Positions 43,601 through 57,488 of a DNA stretch of 64,000 nt are shown piece by piece. A program made the position numbers and the translations under genes. Below the pieces are notes generated by a model. That model was given only the letters and a program-made list of their open reading frames with translations. It was not told the DNA's origin and did no database searches. Each line of letters starts with the position of its first letter. Within the stretch, counting starts at the first letter, position 1. This DNA comes from Varroa destructor (lineage: Eukaryota; Arthropoda; Arachnida; Mesostigmata; Varroidae), in assembly GCF_002443255.2 (NCBI RefSeq), contig NW_019211460.1, positions 37,271,498 through 37,335,497 of the forward strand. Reading direction: 5' to 3'.

Positions 43601-46600
43601 CCTAAATAGTAATTAGCTCTAATTTTTTCCCTAATTGGCTTACGCCGCATGCAGTGACTCTGCATAATCATACACACACCCTCATAAATCTACAATGTCA
43701 TACGCTGGTAGGATTAGTAGGGTACAATTTTCAACCTGATACGTAATAAAAATCGGATCTGTGACAGCCTAACTCCCCATTGAGCCCCGGCTAACAACCG
43801 TAACCTTCCACACCATTGGTTTGACCGCACAGGTCTAAGCCTGTCTGTTATTATTACCGCTAAATTAATGTCCTGAGTTTTAGGTCCGGTAGCGGCGTAA
43901 AATGTTGCTTCAAAACAATCACTACTATACCGTGCTGTTTTTGTCTCATTTCATATGGGTTTTTCGACAGTGTAATCCTTTCACTGGAGGGCGTTTACTC
44001 TTTTTAGAAGACATTAGAATTCGGCAGGATCTTCGAGTCCGCGGCGTTGCCATGCGTTGGCTACGATAATATGGCAATAACTAGCCTGCGCTCTAGTTAA
44101 TGGCTGGTATTTTTCGGCAAACAAACCATTGATTCGTCGACATTAACCTAGATGACATAAAGGTGGTTGAGGAAAAATACAGGACAGTCGTTTCCAGGAT
44201 CGTTGTGATGTTGGCCTTAATGGTCGCTTTGGTGACGATGGTAATATTGGTGATGGTGCTGACGATGGCGGCGATGGTGATGATGCCGCTCGTGAGGACC
44301 CCTACCTTTGCCTCCCGTTGTTTGTACTGGGAGGTGGCTACTACAGTACTAGCTACACAGTGGAAGCAACGGCGGTGACGAGAAGCGAGCGATTCAGTGG
44401 GTGAATGAGTGAGCTGCCAGGCTAATCTGTAGGATCAACCCACTACATCGCCCGCAGGCTTTGTTAGCTATGGCTTTTAAGGAGTTATTCGCAACGTTGT
44501 ACGGCTCCTGCCGTCCTCGCGAGCTTTGCGTTACGACAGCCATTGGAATTTTCCTCTCGCTCCTAGCCTGATCCTCTTCATTCCTCTGTCAACGTGCCGA
44601 TAGTACTGCTTGCTCATCCATCTTTTCAATGGGATGTCGTCCTACCACATTGCTTTTCCGCTCGTCCACTGCCTAGATCCCGAGGCTAGCAGCCTTTGCG
44701 CGCCGATTCGCTCACGCTCGCTCACTTGCTAGCTCAAACGCCCCTGCCTACCAACAACTCGCAAAACTCCTATCACAATCGACAGGAGACGGCGGCTAAA
44801 TCCTCGTATAAACACACTTAGCAGCCAATGTATGCAGGCGGACGCGCAAGCAAAACCACAGTCACGCCGCAATGACAACAGACACACAGAGAGAGGGTCT
44901 GCGGTCTGTGTCTATTCCCCACTCGTTATCGTCCCTTTTTCTCATATTGGGATCTTTCGTACGTTTGCGCTCCGCAAACCACAAGGCGAGTTTGGATGTT
45001 GCCTATCGCTTCGACTTCTACACGGATGGAGGCTGCCATGCCGGAGAGAGGTGGCCGCCACACAAAAGCCGACCCGCCTCCCGTATCCGCGGCCTCTCAT
45101 AGGGTTTGTTCATGCGCGACTTTTCGCAGTTGGTTCCCGCCATACTCGTCACCGTTACAGCCTCGGCTTAAATAGGGACTGGAATATACCTCAATGATAC
45201 CGCCACCACTAGTGATCTTGCAGGGAAATCTTTGCTTGTGCTAGTACGAAACCAGAACCCACAAGCCAAAAGAACAAAGAAGCACCTTGGATAGACTCAC
45301 TTGTTGGAGAATTCTCCTCTCATTAGCATACAGGAATATCATTAGGATTGACTAGACCGCCACCCAGCGATGCACATCATAAGCATAACTCAATAGAGAC
45401 GCACTGACAGCTTTATTAGGTTGCAAGTATACGAATCGCCGGATCAAATAATCGCCAAGAGAAGCTGCTAGATCGTAACTGCAAATAGCAAATAAACAAA
45501 GGCATGGTCAATATTTTATACTGGTATAGCTTTTTTTTCTTCTCGTAAACTCTAGGACAATGATTTGGATTTGCATTAATCGACCAATGAATTTTATAGA
45601 ACGAGCTTTATACATGCGCTTCGTGTGGTTCTTGTAAAACTCTACCGTCAAGCTTTTTCTATTACTCATCGAGGATTAGTATTTAGTGAGCGCTGCCGTC
45701 GTATCGTTGACCGTAACTCAATCGTTGTTGTTTAAAGATCTAATCAACACGTAATAAGCATGTACATGGGGGTCATGGGATGGCATTGACGCGGAAACAA
45801 CGAAGAATATCAGTTTAGTAGTTGGTAGTCAGCTGCAGGGCATACTACCAGTTATGATAGAAACAACAGCCCGGGCACTAGTAGCAGAGTGCTGAGCTTT
45901 GTGGATATACGAATCAGGCCAACATAAAAGGAACAAGGATTGACCCCCCCCCGCTCCCCAAAGGACCAGGCTAGTAGGCTCGGACACTGCCGACACCGAC
46001 ATCGGTTTCTCTGTCGTCTCCACGCCACAGAAGGGCGCTCATCCGACGGAGCGTCAGGGGTGACGATGGCACCACGCCCAAACAGACGCCACTCGCTCGA
46101 AGTTGCTCATCCAGCTCCCGATGTCCTGATGACTAAGCAGGAGCTTCGATGGACAACAACAGCGCCCGCTGCTGTAGCTCGAACAACAGCAGCAGCCGTT
46201 TGGCCATTCGTAGCAACACCGCTTGGCCCTACGAATATCCAGAACACAGATATGAGACCTGCCTGCGGTGCCTGAACTAGATACGCTCATCTTCATGCAG
46301 TGTTTGCCGGCTGAGGACAGCCGGTTGAGGGCCTGGCTCGACCGGGAGCGTTCGCATTATCGCCATTGTGTGATAGATAAATCGTAGTTAGCTGCTAATG
46401 TCATAGGACGACAGCCCCCGGTCCTGTGGTAGTCCTTGTTCTATGGAAGGAGTGAGAGGGTAGAGGTGAACGCCAATTGGGAATGAGACTATCAACTTAG
46501 CGTTACCCTGCATGCTCATGATGCTGATGGGGACGATGATGCAGTTTCTCGTCATACGATGTTCTGTCGGTGTGGCTCTGCCTTTCCACTTACAGCGGCA

Positions 46601-49600
46601 TGAGGATGACATAGAATAGAAGCCTCATTCTAACAACTGACCATCGGACAAACTTGAAGGGCCCTGGCTTTCGTTGGGAAGCGTTTCTGGGGGATGTTGA
46701 ACAAGTTTTCTATGAGGGAATGTTTGAGGCAGGTAAATATGATCACGTATTAACTAGATGAGAGCCCCAAATGATGAGCACGTCGCTCGCTGCCGGCGAT
46801 GAGAAACAGGGGGAGTAACAGCGAGAGGGACAAGAGAGAGAGAGAAAGCAAGTGACGGAAAAAGATTGCTTCCTTTTCGCCATAAGGATGAATGAATGTC
46901 TACTCTGGCTTACCACCTCGGCTGAGCAAAGTCCACATTTTATGAGGAAGAACAGGATTGAGCACAATGAACGGCATGGCTCTGGCTTCGTTTGCAGTAG
47001 CTGTTGTCCTGTGGACTTCGTTATATTATACTATGACATAGAGTCGAGTCACAAGAGCCGATGCTGCGGTTGTCCGTCCAACACAACGGCGGCCCTGAAC
47101 GATGAATTCTAAGAGATAGCACTGAGTGGGTGGAAAGTAAAGTAGTGCCCATCTCTGGGCGAGTCTGACTCTGTCTGCTAGCTTGTGAAACCCAGTCTGT
47201 ATGCTTTCGGGTGCTTTCCACAACCAAAGGGAGCAGATACTGACACACAATTGATTTAGGATCTAGTTACAGCCCGCCCAGTGGCCGCGCTCCTCCTTTA
47301 ATGCAGAAGCGTCCCAACGCATTCCCATCAGCGTGATCATCGTCATCACATCAGTGTAGTGTACACTGGCCATATAAGCAGACAATCAGGACGAAAGAAG
47401 ACGGCCCATCTAGAGTAATCACAGTGAAAACGACGCTGAGCTTGTACAAAGATGCTCGAGTTAATCGAAGTGGAGCTGCTGTGGATCCATCTATGCTGCT
47501 ATTGAGCAGACCGCTAAGTTATGTTTTCTCTCCGTTTTCGCGAGCATTACGGTACGTCTAAAGTAAGCGTTGAAATTAAACCTATAACAGGCCCGCGAAA
47601 ACGCGGAAGAAACACGGACCACATCTGATGACTTGATGATATTTAATTTGTCCTAGCCATAATGGATAACAAGAGCTAGGCTCTCCAAGCTGAAACATTT
47701 AGAGCACATAGAAGCCTCGACGAAACGGTCGTTAACTCGACTTAATTATTATATTTCGGTATAGAATGCAGCTAAACAAAATATCACCGTACACTATAGT
47801 AACAATAACTAGATTTGTATAGGTGTGCCTTTCTACGTAGTTCTGGTAGACCATTGGAAGGTTTGTAGGTAAAGTCCTGAATAGAGTATCTGTTGTTTAC
47901 GAACTCCAAAAATAGATGGATGCATGTACTAAAGCAATTCCATGAGCAGTCAAAGGGATAAATAAAAACGAACCACAGATTCCGTCTGTTTCGTCACTCT
48001 AATCTTTATTAATATTATACTAGTTTAACTGTTATACGTTGATTGTAAGGCCATTATCCGTACACCCACTTTCTGAAATTTTTAGCCTTAGCGTGTAAGG
48101 TGGTTACGAAATGCTGTTCGTAGCTTAAGGCATAGATCACACGGGACCTGCTAATGAAATAATAATAAGCTTGGTCCATCTCCGATATATCTTCTGTAGT
48201 TTTGCCATGTCGTCATTATGTCGACGCGCAGATGGACATCTAAAAAAATCAGATATTTATGGGCTGCCATTTATTACAGGTTATGTCGCGAATCTCGTAT
48301 TGGTTTGCATGATTTGTGTACCCAATTGTAAGTCGAGAAGTAAAGACTCCTAACCCTGAAATGCAGTAACGCCATCACATCCAAGGACGGATCACACCGT
48401 ATTGTTTACATCGCGCTACGGTAAAAACCGTAGAATCGTAATCCTAGTGAAAATTGTCCAGCCTCTGCAACGGACGTAGACCAAGGAGAACATTCAGCTT
48501 CATCTTTGTCGAACTACGCTAACAAAAGTGGCCAAATAATATAGCCCAATATTTTCTGCTGTGTGCCAAGTATAATGTCCATTGTATATCGATGAGTGAT
48601 TGTTTTTATCGGTCAGGAAAAAAACAATGCGTAGCAGAAGTGCTTACATAGATCTCACTTACACAGATATACTCATGTCTTTTCAGTTCTATATCGAGAC
48701 AAAATGTACTTCCGTTGTATACAGCTGTTGATGCTTATATATACAAATGGCCATTGCTATCTTTCCGTATCAAACAGTAAATAATGAAAAGAATTTCTTA
48801 GTTATTTTGTCGTTACCTCTCTTCCGTCTGTGGATTTGCTTTTTAAAGATTCTACTCCAATCGGCTTAGATTGCTAATATCCATGGGTACTCGCTTAGCA
48901 GAGTCCAAATCTACGGACTAAGTCACGTGAGGGTAATTCGTCGCCGCCGATCACCCGACTCGTCTCTAGTTCTACCTTTGCGATAACCTTTCTTACTCAC
49001 CTCTGCACTTCTTAACACCTCTCCCTTAATCCGAAAATCTGTCAAGTTATCCTCCCTTTCCATTCCTCTCTATTAGCTGCGGCGGCAGTTGCCAATCGGC
49101 CCATGCGCCCACTCCGCGGCCGCCTGTTGTCGCTTTCCCGCTCGTCGTTCTGCCTCAATTATTCCACAGTGTCCTTCGGTGCCCCACGCACCGCCTGTAT
49201 CCTTCCCGCAGTTCCCAGCCCTCTTCCTGCTGTACAGTAATCTATCGTATATATGTGCAAAAGTGTCCCTCACCAACTACTACCCCCCGCCCACCACACC
49301 CTCCTTGCGATGTCTGCTCGGTTAGACACAGCAGACTCTTTCCCTGAGTGGATTTCGTAGCGCCATTCCCGCACATTAGCTAGGCCTAGCTAGGACGCCC
49401 TGCCTCCTACATCCGCCTGTTCATACTGTTCATTCCTGAAACCTGCTCCATCTGGCCTTCCACCTCCTATAGGCTTACACCTGTCCGCTCCCAGCCAGTT
49501 TCACACTCGTTGGTATCGGTCGTGCAGTCGACGAACAGCCGACTTTCCATAGACCTCATATTGTCAGCAGACACGCGCGCTCACACGCCACACAGTCACG

Positions 49601-50303
49601 GCTTCTTAGGGCACAAACTGCTAAGCGAAAGACCGCTTGCCCCTTCAGCATGCTTTGGTACTTGGCTTCGGCTCGTTCCAACCGCTATTATAGCCGGTAC
49701 TAGCTACTTGTATCCCGAAAACTCTCGCCCTCTCCCAGGCCGACGGGCGAATCTTCGAGCTGAGTCGTTTGCCGCAAAACCTAAGGTAAGCCTGACGTAT
49801 AAATCGGAGCAGCATAACTTGCCCACAGAATTCATTGGCTAGATACCATAGCTACTACGGACAAACGCAATCCTGCTACCGCACCGTGCCGCTATACAGC
49901 CAACCCCGGCTGCAATGTTAAAGGTACTCTCGCCCCTCTTCTCAAGCGCACTGTGCTCATCACCCCTCGATGGCTCTTTGCCTGTCTTTCCATGCCAGTG
50001 GCCATAAAGCTAAGTATATTAGAACATCGACGAGCAGTTCCTCTACAGTAGTACACCCCCGTAAGCCACCACGGCCGTCAAAGGAAAAAGAACCCGTAAA
50101 CCAACGAAAGCTTTCGGGTTCGGGAAGGGAAGTACTGTGTACCCCACCACGGTAATGTTTCCTATATGTGTACACAGGCACAGGCTTCTAGTCTGCCTGT
50201 CTACATCGTAGCTGCCCCCATGTGGACCAAAATCAGACCAGATCCTACTGAACCACACACCATTCTACCCAATGTAAATTATATATATTTATTATTATAT
50301 ATG

Positions 50304-50308
50304 TAGTT

Positions 50309-50342
<34 letters not shown>

Positions 50343-50347
50343 AACTA
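50304..50347. repeat. 44-bp perfect palindrome with an AT core
   Basis: TAGTTCACAT at the left end is the exact reverse complement of ATGTGAACTA at the right end, and the core is alternating AT, so the whole 44 bp is self-complementary. It lies in the islet intron about 330 bp downstream, in transcript sense, of the donor at 50676. Confidence 0.9.
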
Positions 50348-50676
50348 GCTAGAATGTTTCGGAATGCCTAAGATAAGACGAAGGAGGAAAAATCTCACTA
50401 AGGTACACAGACGAAAAATTTCACAACTAAGCGTTGTCCCTTTCAACTTCCAGGGCAAATGAACCATATTATTTCCCCTAATATAATGCAACTATAATTT
50501 CATTGTCTAATACTGCTTTATAAAATGAACGTCAAAAGCGAGCATACGCTCAATGGTGTATATTGCTAATATCATTGTTTCCTGAACTCGATTAACCACT
50601 TATTACCTATAAGAACATGTACATACATAATCATATCCGTAGTTCGGACCACTTATGTGTACTTATTATTACTTAC

Positions 50677-51123
50677 TCAGTTCGCTCTTTACTGAAGAGT
50701 AGACTACCGAGGAGCCGTGCGTGGAGTCATCCGAGTAGTATTGGCTGGCCAGGTCGTTGCTCAAGCTGCTTAGCTGGCTGTTTACTGGAGTGCTGCTACC
50801 ATTAGGTCCACCGCTACCGCCCCCATTTGGGTTGGCGGTCCCATTGGGCGTTTGGGCACCTCCTGCGCTTTGGGACGCGCCTTTCGCCGGCGACAATGGC
50901 AGGGGCGACTGGTCTGGCGTTTCCTGCTTCATTTCGGCACCACCAGTCGTTGCCCCCCCTACAACCCCTACCACCCCCACTAGACCACCAGGTCCGCCGC
51001 CGCCGAGACCCGCTCCCAGGCCGATTCCCACGCCCACTCCAACCCCGACCAAACCGCCCACCCCGAGGACGTCGTGGTCCGCCTTGCAGAACAGCTCATC
51101 CTCCCGAATCGCGAACTCATCAC
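50677..51123 (-). CDS. isl: Islet LIM-homeodomain protein, LIM2 C-terminal half plus long linker
   Basis: This 447-bp exon contributes two bases to a split Gly codon, then 148 codons, then one base of a split Thr codon. It opens DEFAIREDELFCKADHD, completing the second zinc finger of LIM2 (ligands Cys12 and Asp15 of this exon), as in vertebrate Isl (DEFALREDGLFCRADHD). The rest is a low-complexity linker. First comes a Val/Gly repeat (GLVGVGVGVGIGLGAGLGG), then Pro/Gln/Ser/Asn-rich sequence, ending SSVVYSSVKSEL. Together with the homeodomain exon, the LIM2-homeodomain spacer is about 201 residues against roughly 45 in human ISL1. Acceptor: TTGTTGTCCAG|GTGAT. Donor: CTGA|GTAAGT. Plus-strand Pro-rich open frames here are antisense shadows. 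The family call is secure. The linker has no assigned function. Confidence 0.95.
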
Positions 51124-51464
51124 CTGGACAACAACAGAATAAAGGAAAGAAAAGCAAAGCAGATAGGCAGTTGAGCAACAGCAGAATGGTCATCAGCATC
51201 ACTGAATTTCAAATTCATCTATCTGTCTATCTAACGCTATTTTCAGTTTGCTTAAATATATGTACCATGGATAATGAAGTGCGTTTCCGATATATCGTAA
51301 TACTTATCGATCAAATCTTGATACGCGATAGCGTTTTTGCTATAACGATAATTAATTCTAAATGCAACCGAGCGCTAGACAATCCAGCGGGAGATGAGTG
51401 AAATTTTTGTGCAGTTTATATGTTTTAGGGGCAAAGTAAATTTCACTATTCTAGACTCACTCAC
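51124..51464 (-). other. islet intron, 341 bp, splitting LIM2
   Basis: The donor CCTG|GTGAGT and the acceptor GTTGTCCAG bound a phase-1 intron that splits a Gly codon between the two zinc fingers of LIM2. It is tiny compared with the other introns of the gene. No element is recognised inside. Confidence 0.92.
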
Positions 51465-51595
51465 CAGGAATAAGCTGTCGCGAACAAGCGATGCAGCGGA
51501 AGCAGTCGATATGGAAGATCTTGCCCCGCGCGCGCATAACGAAGTCGCTACGACTGAAGCCTTGACCGCACTTTGAGCACTTCGCACCGAATAAC
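51465..51595 (-). CDS. isl: Islet LIM-homeodomain protein, LIM2 N-terminal half
   Basis: This 131-bp exon completes one split codon, reads 43 codons and leaves one base of the next. The peptide starts [19 protein letters not shown], continues with [15 protein letters not shown] and ends IACSRQLIP. It matches Islet LIM2 ([36 protein letters not shown] in vertebrates). Zinc ligands are Cys6, Cys9, His28 and Cys31 for the first finger, with Cys34 and Cys37 beginning the second, which the next exon completes. LIM domains bind the cofactor LDB/Chip and other LIM-homeodomain partners. Acceptor: TCGTGTTCCAG|GTTATTC. Donor: CCTG|GTGAGT. The preceding exon should end with two bases of an Arg codon after a LIM1 block ending like YCKRDY. 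I did not find it upstream. Confidence 0.96.
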
Positions 51596-54500
51596 CTGGA
51601 ACACGACAACGAGCAAAAAACCGAAGTTTTATTAGTTACAACCATACATTATGACGGTATGTACTGCTTACCTGTATTGATATATATACAGGGTATTCAT
51701 GATATGTTATTAACTGATCGTGTCACAGGAGATAAAGATGCTCACTGTAGCACACACGAGTCCTCTTGGTGTGTAAGAGAAACCGCAGAATTACCTATTG
51801 CCAAACGTATCGTGCCTAGACGTCGTATCGTTATGTTTTTGCTATGGTGAGAAAGGAAGTTGCTCAGCTCGCTAGAGACTCATCCGCGTAATAGCTACAG
51901 ACATGTACAAACTGATCGACTTCTCATAATCGCTGGAGCTGACAAATGTTTTCTTATTTCTATTTTCACTAGCTAGCTCTATCATAGTCGCTAATCTGCT
52001 AGTCGCTGCCTAAAGTTGTCTTTATCTACGTATACGTATCTTCACACGTACACATATGAACTAAAACCACGCTTTTTAGCTGCGACTCTGACGGCCTTAA
52101 AATCGGGCGGATTGCGGGTTATTAGCTGAGAAAACGCTATCTAGCTAGCTTCTATTCGAGGAGAATCAGAAGCATGGGATCGCATTGAGAGATCGCAGCA
52201 GTCATCCGTGGCCCCTGAAAGCTAGTCCAAGGGCCCTTGAGATAAGTAGCGAATTTCGACGATTACGCAAACATTAAACCACTCGCATGGCGTTCTCTCA
52301 AATGCTCCACGGACTGCGGAACACTAAGAGGCTCGAACACAGTGTGACCGGACCGACATCAAATCTTCTTGGAAGTGAACGTTATGTTACTTATATATTA
52401 GTGTAAAAAAAAAAAGGCAAAAAAAAAAGCAGGATATGCGTACTAAGAAGTGACTACCTTTAATAATCACTTTCGGCAATTTATTTCGCGTCTCGACGGT
52501 TCGTGAGCGCTTGACACTTACAAAAGTCATGGCGTAGCGTCATATCATTGCATGCCCCATATGCCATAGCTCTTGTCTCTTCTTATACTAACGTCTTTTG
52601 CGAACCAACAAACGCACACGTTTTACATCTATTGCGAATAATCAACAATCAGTACTTTTTTTGACTACCTATAAAATGCCAAATAACCTGTGGGGGTACT
52701 CACTAACTTTTGTGTTTGGTACAGATATACGCAGCGCCTTTCCAATGCGTGTTCATTCAGTGCTTGCTCAAGTATAAATTGCAAAGATAGCAGATAAGAG
52801 CTTATCTTTGGTTTCGGCAACACAATATCACACACACGTATTTCTGTGCCCAGCGTCGGCCAATATCATTTCGATGCGTCTCTCCTGTCTGTCTCTTGGG
52901 GCGGTATCTGCGCGCATGTGTTTGCAAACGAACCGCAGAGAACCGCGAACCTTGAATGTGCTCGGTACTGACTGACACGTCTGATACTCGATAAGCCGCG
53001 GCTATGGTCGTTGTCGTTGTAATTTCTATCAGCGTAGCGTTTCTTCACAGTGGAGCTCAGTTATCTCTGGCAAAAAAGAGACGAAAGGGTCGGCGACGGG
53101 GGGAAATGAATTGAATTTACTAATATTGTGTAAATAAATAATGAAATTTGTCTCACCATTTTCTGTGTCGCTGTGGCAATAATAATAAATTTCACTGGCA
53201 CCACTGCTTCAGCAGGAAAGGGGCAGCGGTAGCTGCCTACTTCAGCCATGCGCTAAAACACGACGGCGAAGGGATCCAGGGAAAGCAGAAACCCGCCGGG
53301 CAAGTTCCGTCCGCGTTGTTAGATATTAAATGTCTCTACGTTTATCATCGTCGTTAGAGTTACTTGTCTAGAAGAGATGCACTTGCTATTAAGCCCAGCG
53401 TTCGCTAAGAACAGATGGGAAGGAACATCGAGATACAACTGCCCTGCTAACATTGTCCGCAAGTTCGACCAACTCAAGAGTGATAGTAGTCGGTTTTTTT
53501 GAAATGGGCGTAGTCCTCTATGATCGTTACGTGCCCCCAACATCGCACTACCGCCAAAGACTTCTAGGCACCTTGTTCAGTATACTGGAGATTGTATTGA
53601 TTTACTTCGTTTTTCTTTAATCATGTCTGTCCGTCTCTCGTTCGTTTTCGAGTTTAGGCTGAGGCTAACAGGCAGAGAGACGGCAATAAAATACTAATGA
53701 CAGTAGATGCGGCAAGAGAATTCACCGTAAAGAGTTCATGCAAAATTAACCGTTCAGCGCTGGCTGTTCCTACAGATAGATCTTTTCGCTGGCTCAATCG
53801 TCTTCAGCTGCGCTGATCTTAACCATAATATTTAACCTAACTAACAAACCGGACAGCTCAATTCTCGCTGGTCGCCCGGAGTTATCGTTCTATCGGATAA
53901 ACGCACGCCGTCATTAGCGTCGGTAATCAGTGAGAGGTAGTGGTAGTGTCGCTGATGATTGTGACGCTGACGGCAGTCATTGTCGTAGTACATAGCTCTA
54001 CAAAGTGAGTGGCCGACGAAGGCAGCGGCGGTGGCGATCTGACGGAGACTCAATGAATACTTTCCGCCATCAGATCACACGGGGACAAAACTACTAAAAC
54101 ATCAGAAAAAGCGAGTCAGGAGCACCCGTCAAATGACGAGAAAAGGGACTATCTAGCATCAACAAAGTCAAATATCTATACAATAAAATAAGCTTTGCTT
54201 CACGACCGGCTGAATATAAAATAAGTTGCAATAGCTTTCCTCATTCGTTATTCTAATAACAATGATGATAACATAACATAGTCAGTAAAACACGAAGCAA
54301 TAAACAGACACTAAATATCACGCTACATTAATCGTATCGATATACACAGAAAAACGATTACCCCAGCCATCTAACCATCCAGTACAACCTGAGCAGTTAA
54401 CTTCTATAGGTAAAAAAAAAAAAAGTTTTTTTACTGTCTAAGTAAGAATCGGTCAAGACAAGGTTCGACTGAAGATTCGGCAGCGTCTACATCGATATCG

Positions 54501-57448
54501 AGGTTTTCGTTTTATCATCGTATCGTTATCTGTTGACGTTGTCACAATAACAACCGACCACGGTCGGGCGGCGACGGTAACGGTTCGGGCTAAATCAGAA
54601 CCAGATTTAGACTGAAGCCAGCCATTTCTCATATGTTGGGCAGCGAAAATCTGCTTCTCCGAGCATCCGTGTTACTATACAAGGGAATAGCCATACCCCT
54701 CTATGTTTATATTTCACTAAGGCACCGCTAATCGAGACGCTCGTGTTTAATTACAGTGAGCAGTACGCAACAAGATTCAAATTCAATACTGACTCAATGA
54801 AGTAGTTCTAGCTTTTCTATTGGATGTAGATTTTATGTATAAATATCTGAAGATAAACACTATTTCAAGTTTAAAATGTGGCAGATTTAGGTCCTATTAA
54901 GTCTCACTGCTTAGCCTGCTGAAAACATTTCCTATATGACTCGATTCTACTAGCAGACGCTTCCGCTCACATTCTGCCAGTTCACAGAAACTTACGCTAT
55001 GTATATGACGTTTACGTGTGTTTGCTCTACTATAATTTTCCACTCGTTTGATAAGCGACCCCAAGCATGAAAACGAAAGTAAAGTGGCGCTGATCGACTG
55101 GAATAAAGCGCGACGACTAACTGTGACCGATGACCGAGAGAATGAGATGATACGGGGCGGAGAATAAAACTTGCTCCTACCCACTTCCGGTGCTACTTCC
55201 GGAAGGAGCCGACCTTGCCCATCGAAGCTTGTCGCCGAGGGTTGACACACCCCCACCCCTATCATCACCATCATCATATTGACTCGCATCTTTTAACTTT
55301 TCTCTTCGGTCACTGTTCGGTGTTGTGAGTGAACAACTCCTTCGGTGGGGACAAAACCGAGTGGGAAACGAATCGTATCGAATGGGAACTGAGGCCAACG
55401 ACAGAGAGAAAACCTGCTGTTGCTACTGCTGCAGCTGTAACAACAAGTCTAGAAAGGTCAGGCCGGGAAATGAGTAGAGATTGGGATTGTGTGGGGGGTG
55501 TCCTAGAGGGGGTAAAACGGGTTCCCAAATACGATCCTATCATAGCCTGGATCGAGCAGCCGCCAGGGCCGTAACGGAAATACATTTCGTCGGATTTCTT
55601 ATGCCTCGCCGTCTCACTCAACGACGAGTATACGAGGATGTCTCTGTGAGAGCGTCTTCTGATGGGATCTGAAACGAAGTCAATTTTCCACGAAACACCT
55701 TTATGGATTGCTTTTATCTAGAGAATGAATTGTACAACTTAGACCGATTTGAGAAACTTATCGTGCGTGATGATGCTCTTCAACAAGCAGGAAACCAATT
55801 GTGTTTCCTATACACATAATTATGATGGCATTAATTCATATCTTTATCGGCTTTTGCTCTAAGTGGGGAGTTTTGTCAAGTATCAGGTCAACATGATTTT
55901 ATACGCTGATAATGAAGGAAAGGCGAACTACAAATGCAAATAGCTAAGCTCGCTTTTCAAATCGTAGAAAAGATAGATTTAAAAATATCCATATAAAATG
56001 TTTAAATGCGTATTGTTAGCAAACCATACATTGATGGAAGTTATTAGTACACCTAACAATCATCATGACCTGTAATGAGACAGACGTTTATTCATCCTAA
56101 TCGTTTAGAGTGTGCTAGTAAAAACATAAACATTTTTCTATGTGGCGCTTTGTTATATTTCTTTTTATGACGCCTATGTACAGTAACGGTCTCTATAGGA
56201 CGTTTGTTACCGAATTATTGCTCGTCAAGACAGCCATATATATATGTGTGTGTGTGCGTATATGTGTATATTTCTGTCTCTCTATGTATATGTTTGTAGA
56301 TATGTCCAAACATAAAGTTTGGTCTCAAGATGCCAAAAATCATTTGTCGCCTGCTTGGCCGATTATACGACTCTGAGAAGTCAAGACACGAAAAAGCGAC
56401 AAGCCTACTTAAAAAGGCCATTGATGGCCTACTCTCTACGTCATCAGTCGCGATATGCAGACGGAGGAAGCGAACCCTGACTAGATTTGACAAAGGCAGT
56501 GCCACGAAGCAATGTAACCCAAGCATAGTCGAGAAAGTTTTGGCAATGGTCGCCTTGATCGTGGAAATATCTGAACGAAAACTCCAGCACTGGAGTAGTA
56601 TCTATATCTATCTTTTATAGGAATTCTACGACAAGCAAAGATACATCGCACATTTAAAGCTGACACGGCTTCACACCGGTATTACACTGTCTTTGAGACC
56701 CTAAATTCTGTGGCGTTTACACGAAACCGGCCAATGCGTACGAAAAGCCTTTTAGTGGGCCTTCTCTAGCCGGATTTATGCGTTGATATTGTCCAAACAG
56801 AGCAGATATTGTCGAACAGCGCATCCATATAGAAAAGGGAAAATGCGCCGAGTGCGAAAGAGCATTTAAGAAGCAGGTAATTATCATGTTTTCCAGTCGT
56901 GGAAACGACTGAGACGTTTTGGAATCCTGTGCGTTTCACTGACTGTCTTAGTAAGAAAATGGTTTATCTGCGTGCCAGCAACGTTCACACTCGGCTAGAG
57001 CTGCTCGAAGGTACGAATCAATCGACTCCAACCTGAAATCAGGCATGGCTTGCTTGATATAGGATCTTCCTTTTAGGATCCGATATAAATGCTAGGACTG
57101 CTGTACAGGCATTCCTACAATAACATATATAGAAAACAGACGGATGCGCACTATCCGTAAACAGCCTACTCGAAGCCAATAAATGTACATAAGACCATTC
57201 GCCTGAAGCTCTTGTATTGGTCAATTTCGCCATAATTTTCTCTTATCATCTTTTGTAAGCGACACCCTCTTGCTCCCTAAGGCCAGATAAGGAAGAGACG
57301 TACCGAAAGCTTGAGATAGGGTCTGTCTAGCACATGCTGTCACAGAGAAAAATACATGGCTTTTGTCACAACACAAGCTTGTTCCATAATACGAAAGAAA
57401 AGAAGTGAAAGCTTTTCTATGACCGTAGCAGAAAATGGCTCTTTCCAC

Positions 57449-57449
57449 A

Positions 57450-57488
<39 letters not shown>

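Larger units (their letters stand above)
25029..50676 (-). other. islet intron, about 25.6 kb, between LIM2/linker and homeodomain exons
   Basis: The donor CTGA|GTAAGT at 50676 and the acceptor TTTTCAG at 25029-25035 bound a phase-1 intron. No other gene is recognised. Contents: a GTTC/GTCC tetranucleotide array at 28606-28682, an 11-bp-arm inverted repeat at 28837-28893, (TA)n at 28918-28933, GAC and GTT runs at 32770-32812, a purine-rich plus strand at about 34000-34550, CAG repeats at 36457-36479, GAT/GAC repeats at 37600-37633, pyrimidine-rich DNA at about 48950-50240, and a 44-bp palindrome at 50304-50347 close to the donor. Introns of this size in developmental regulators often carry enhancers. 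That is inference from gene class, not from a motif seen here. Confidence 0.85.

Noticed and set aside
50757..51401. Plus-strand Pro-rich open frames of 115 and 214 codons
   Set aside because: Antisense of the Gly-rich islet linker exon. The Pro-rich sequence is the complement of Gly codons.
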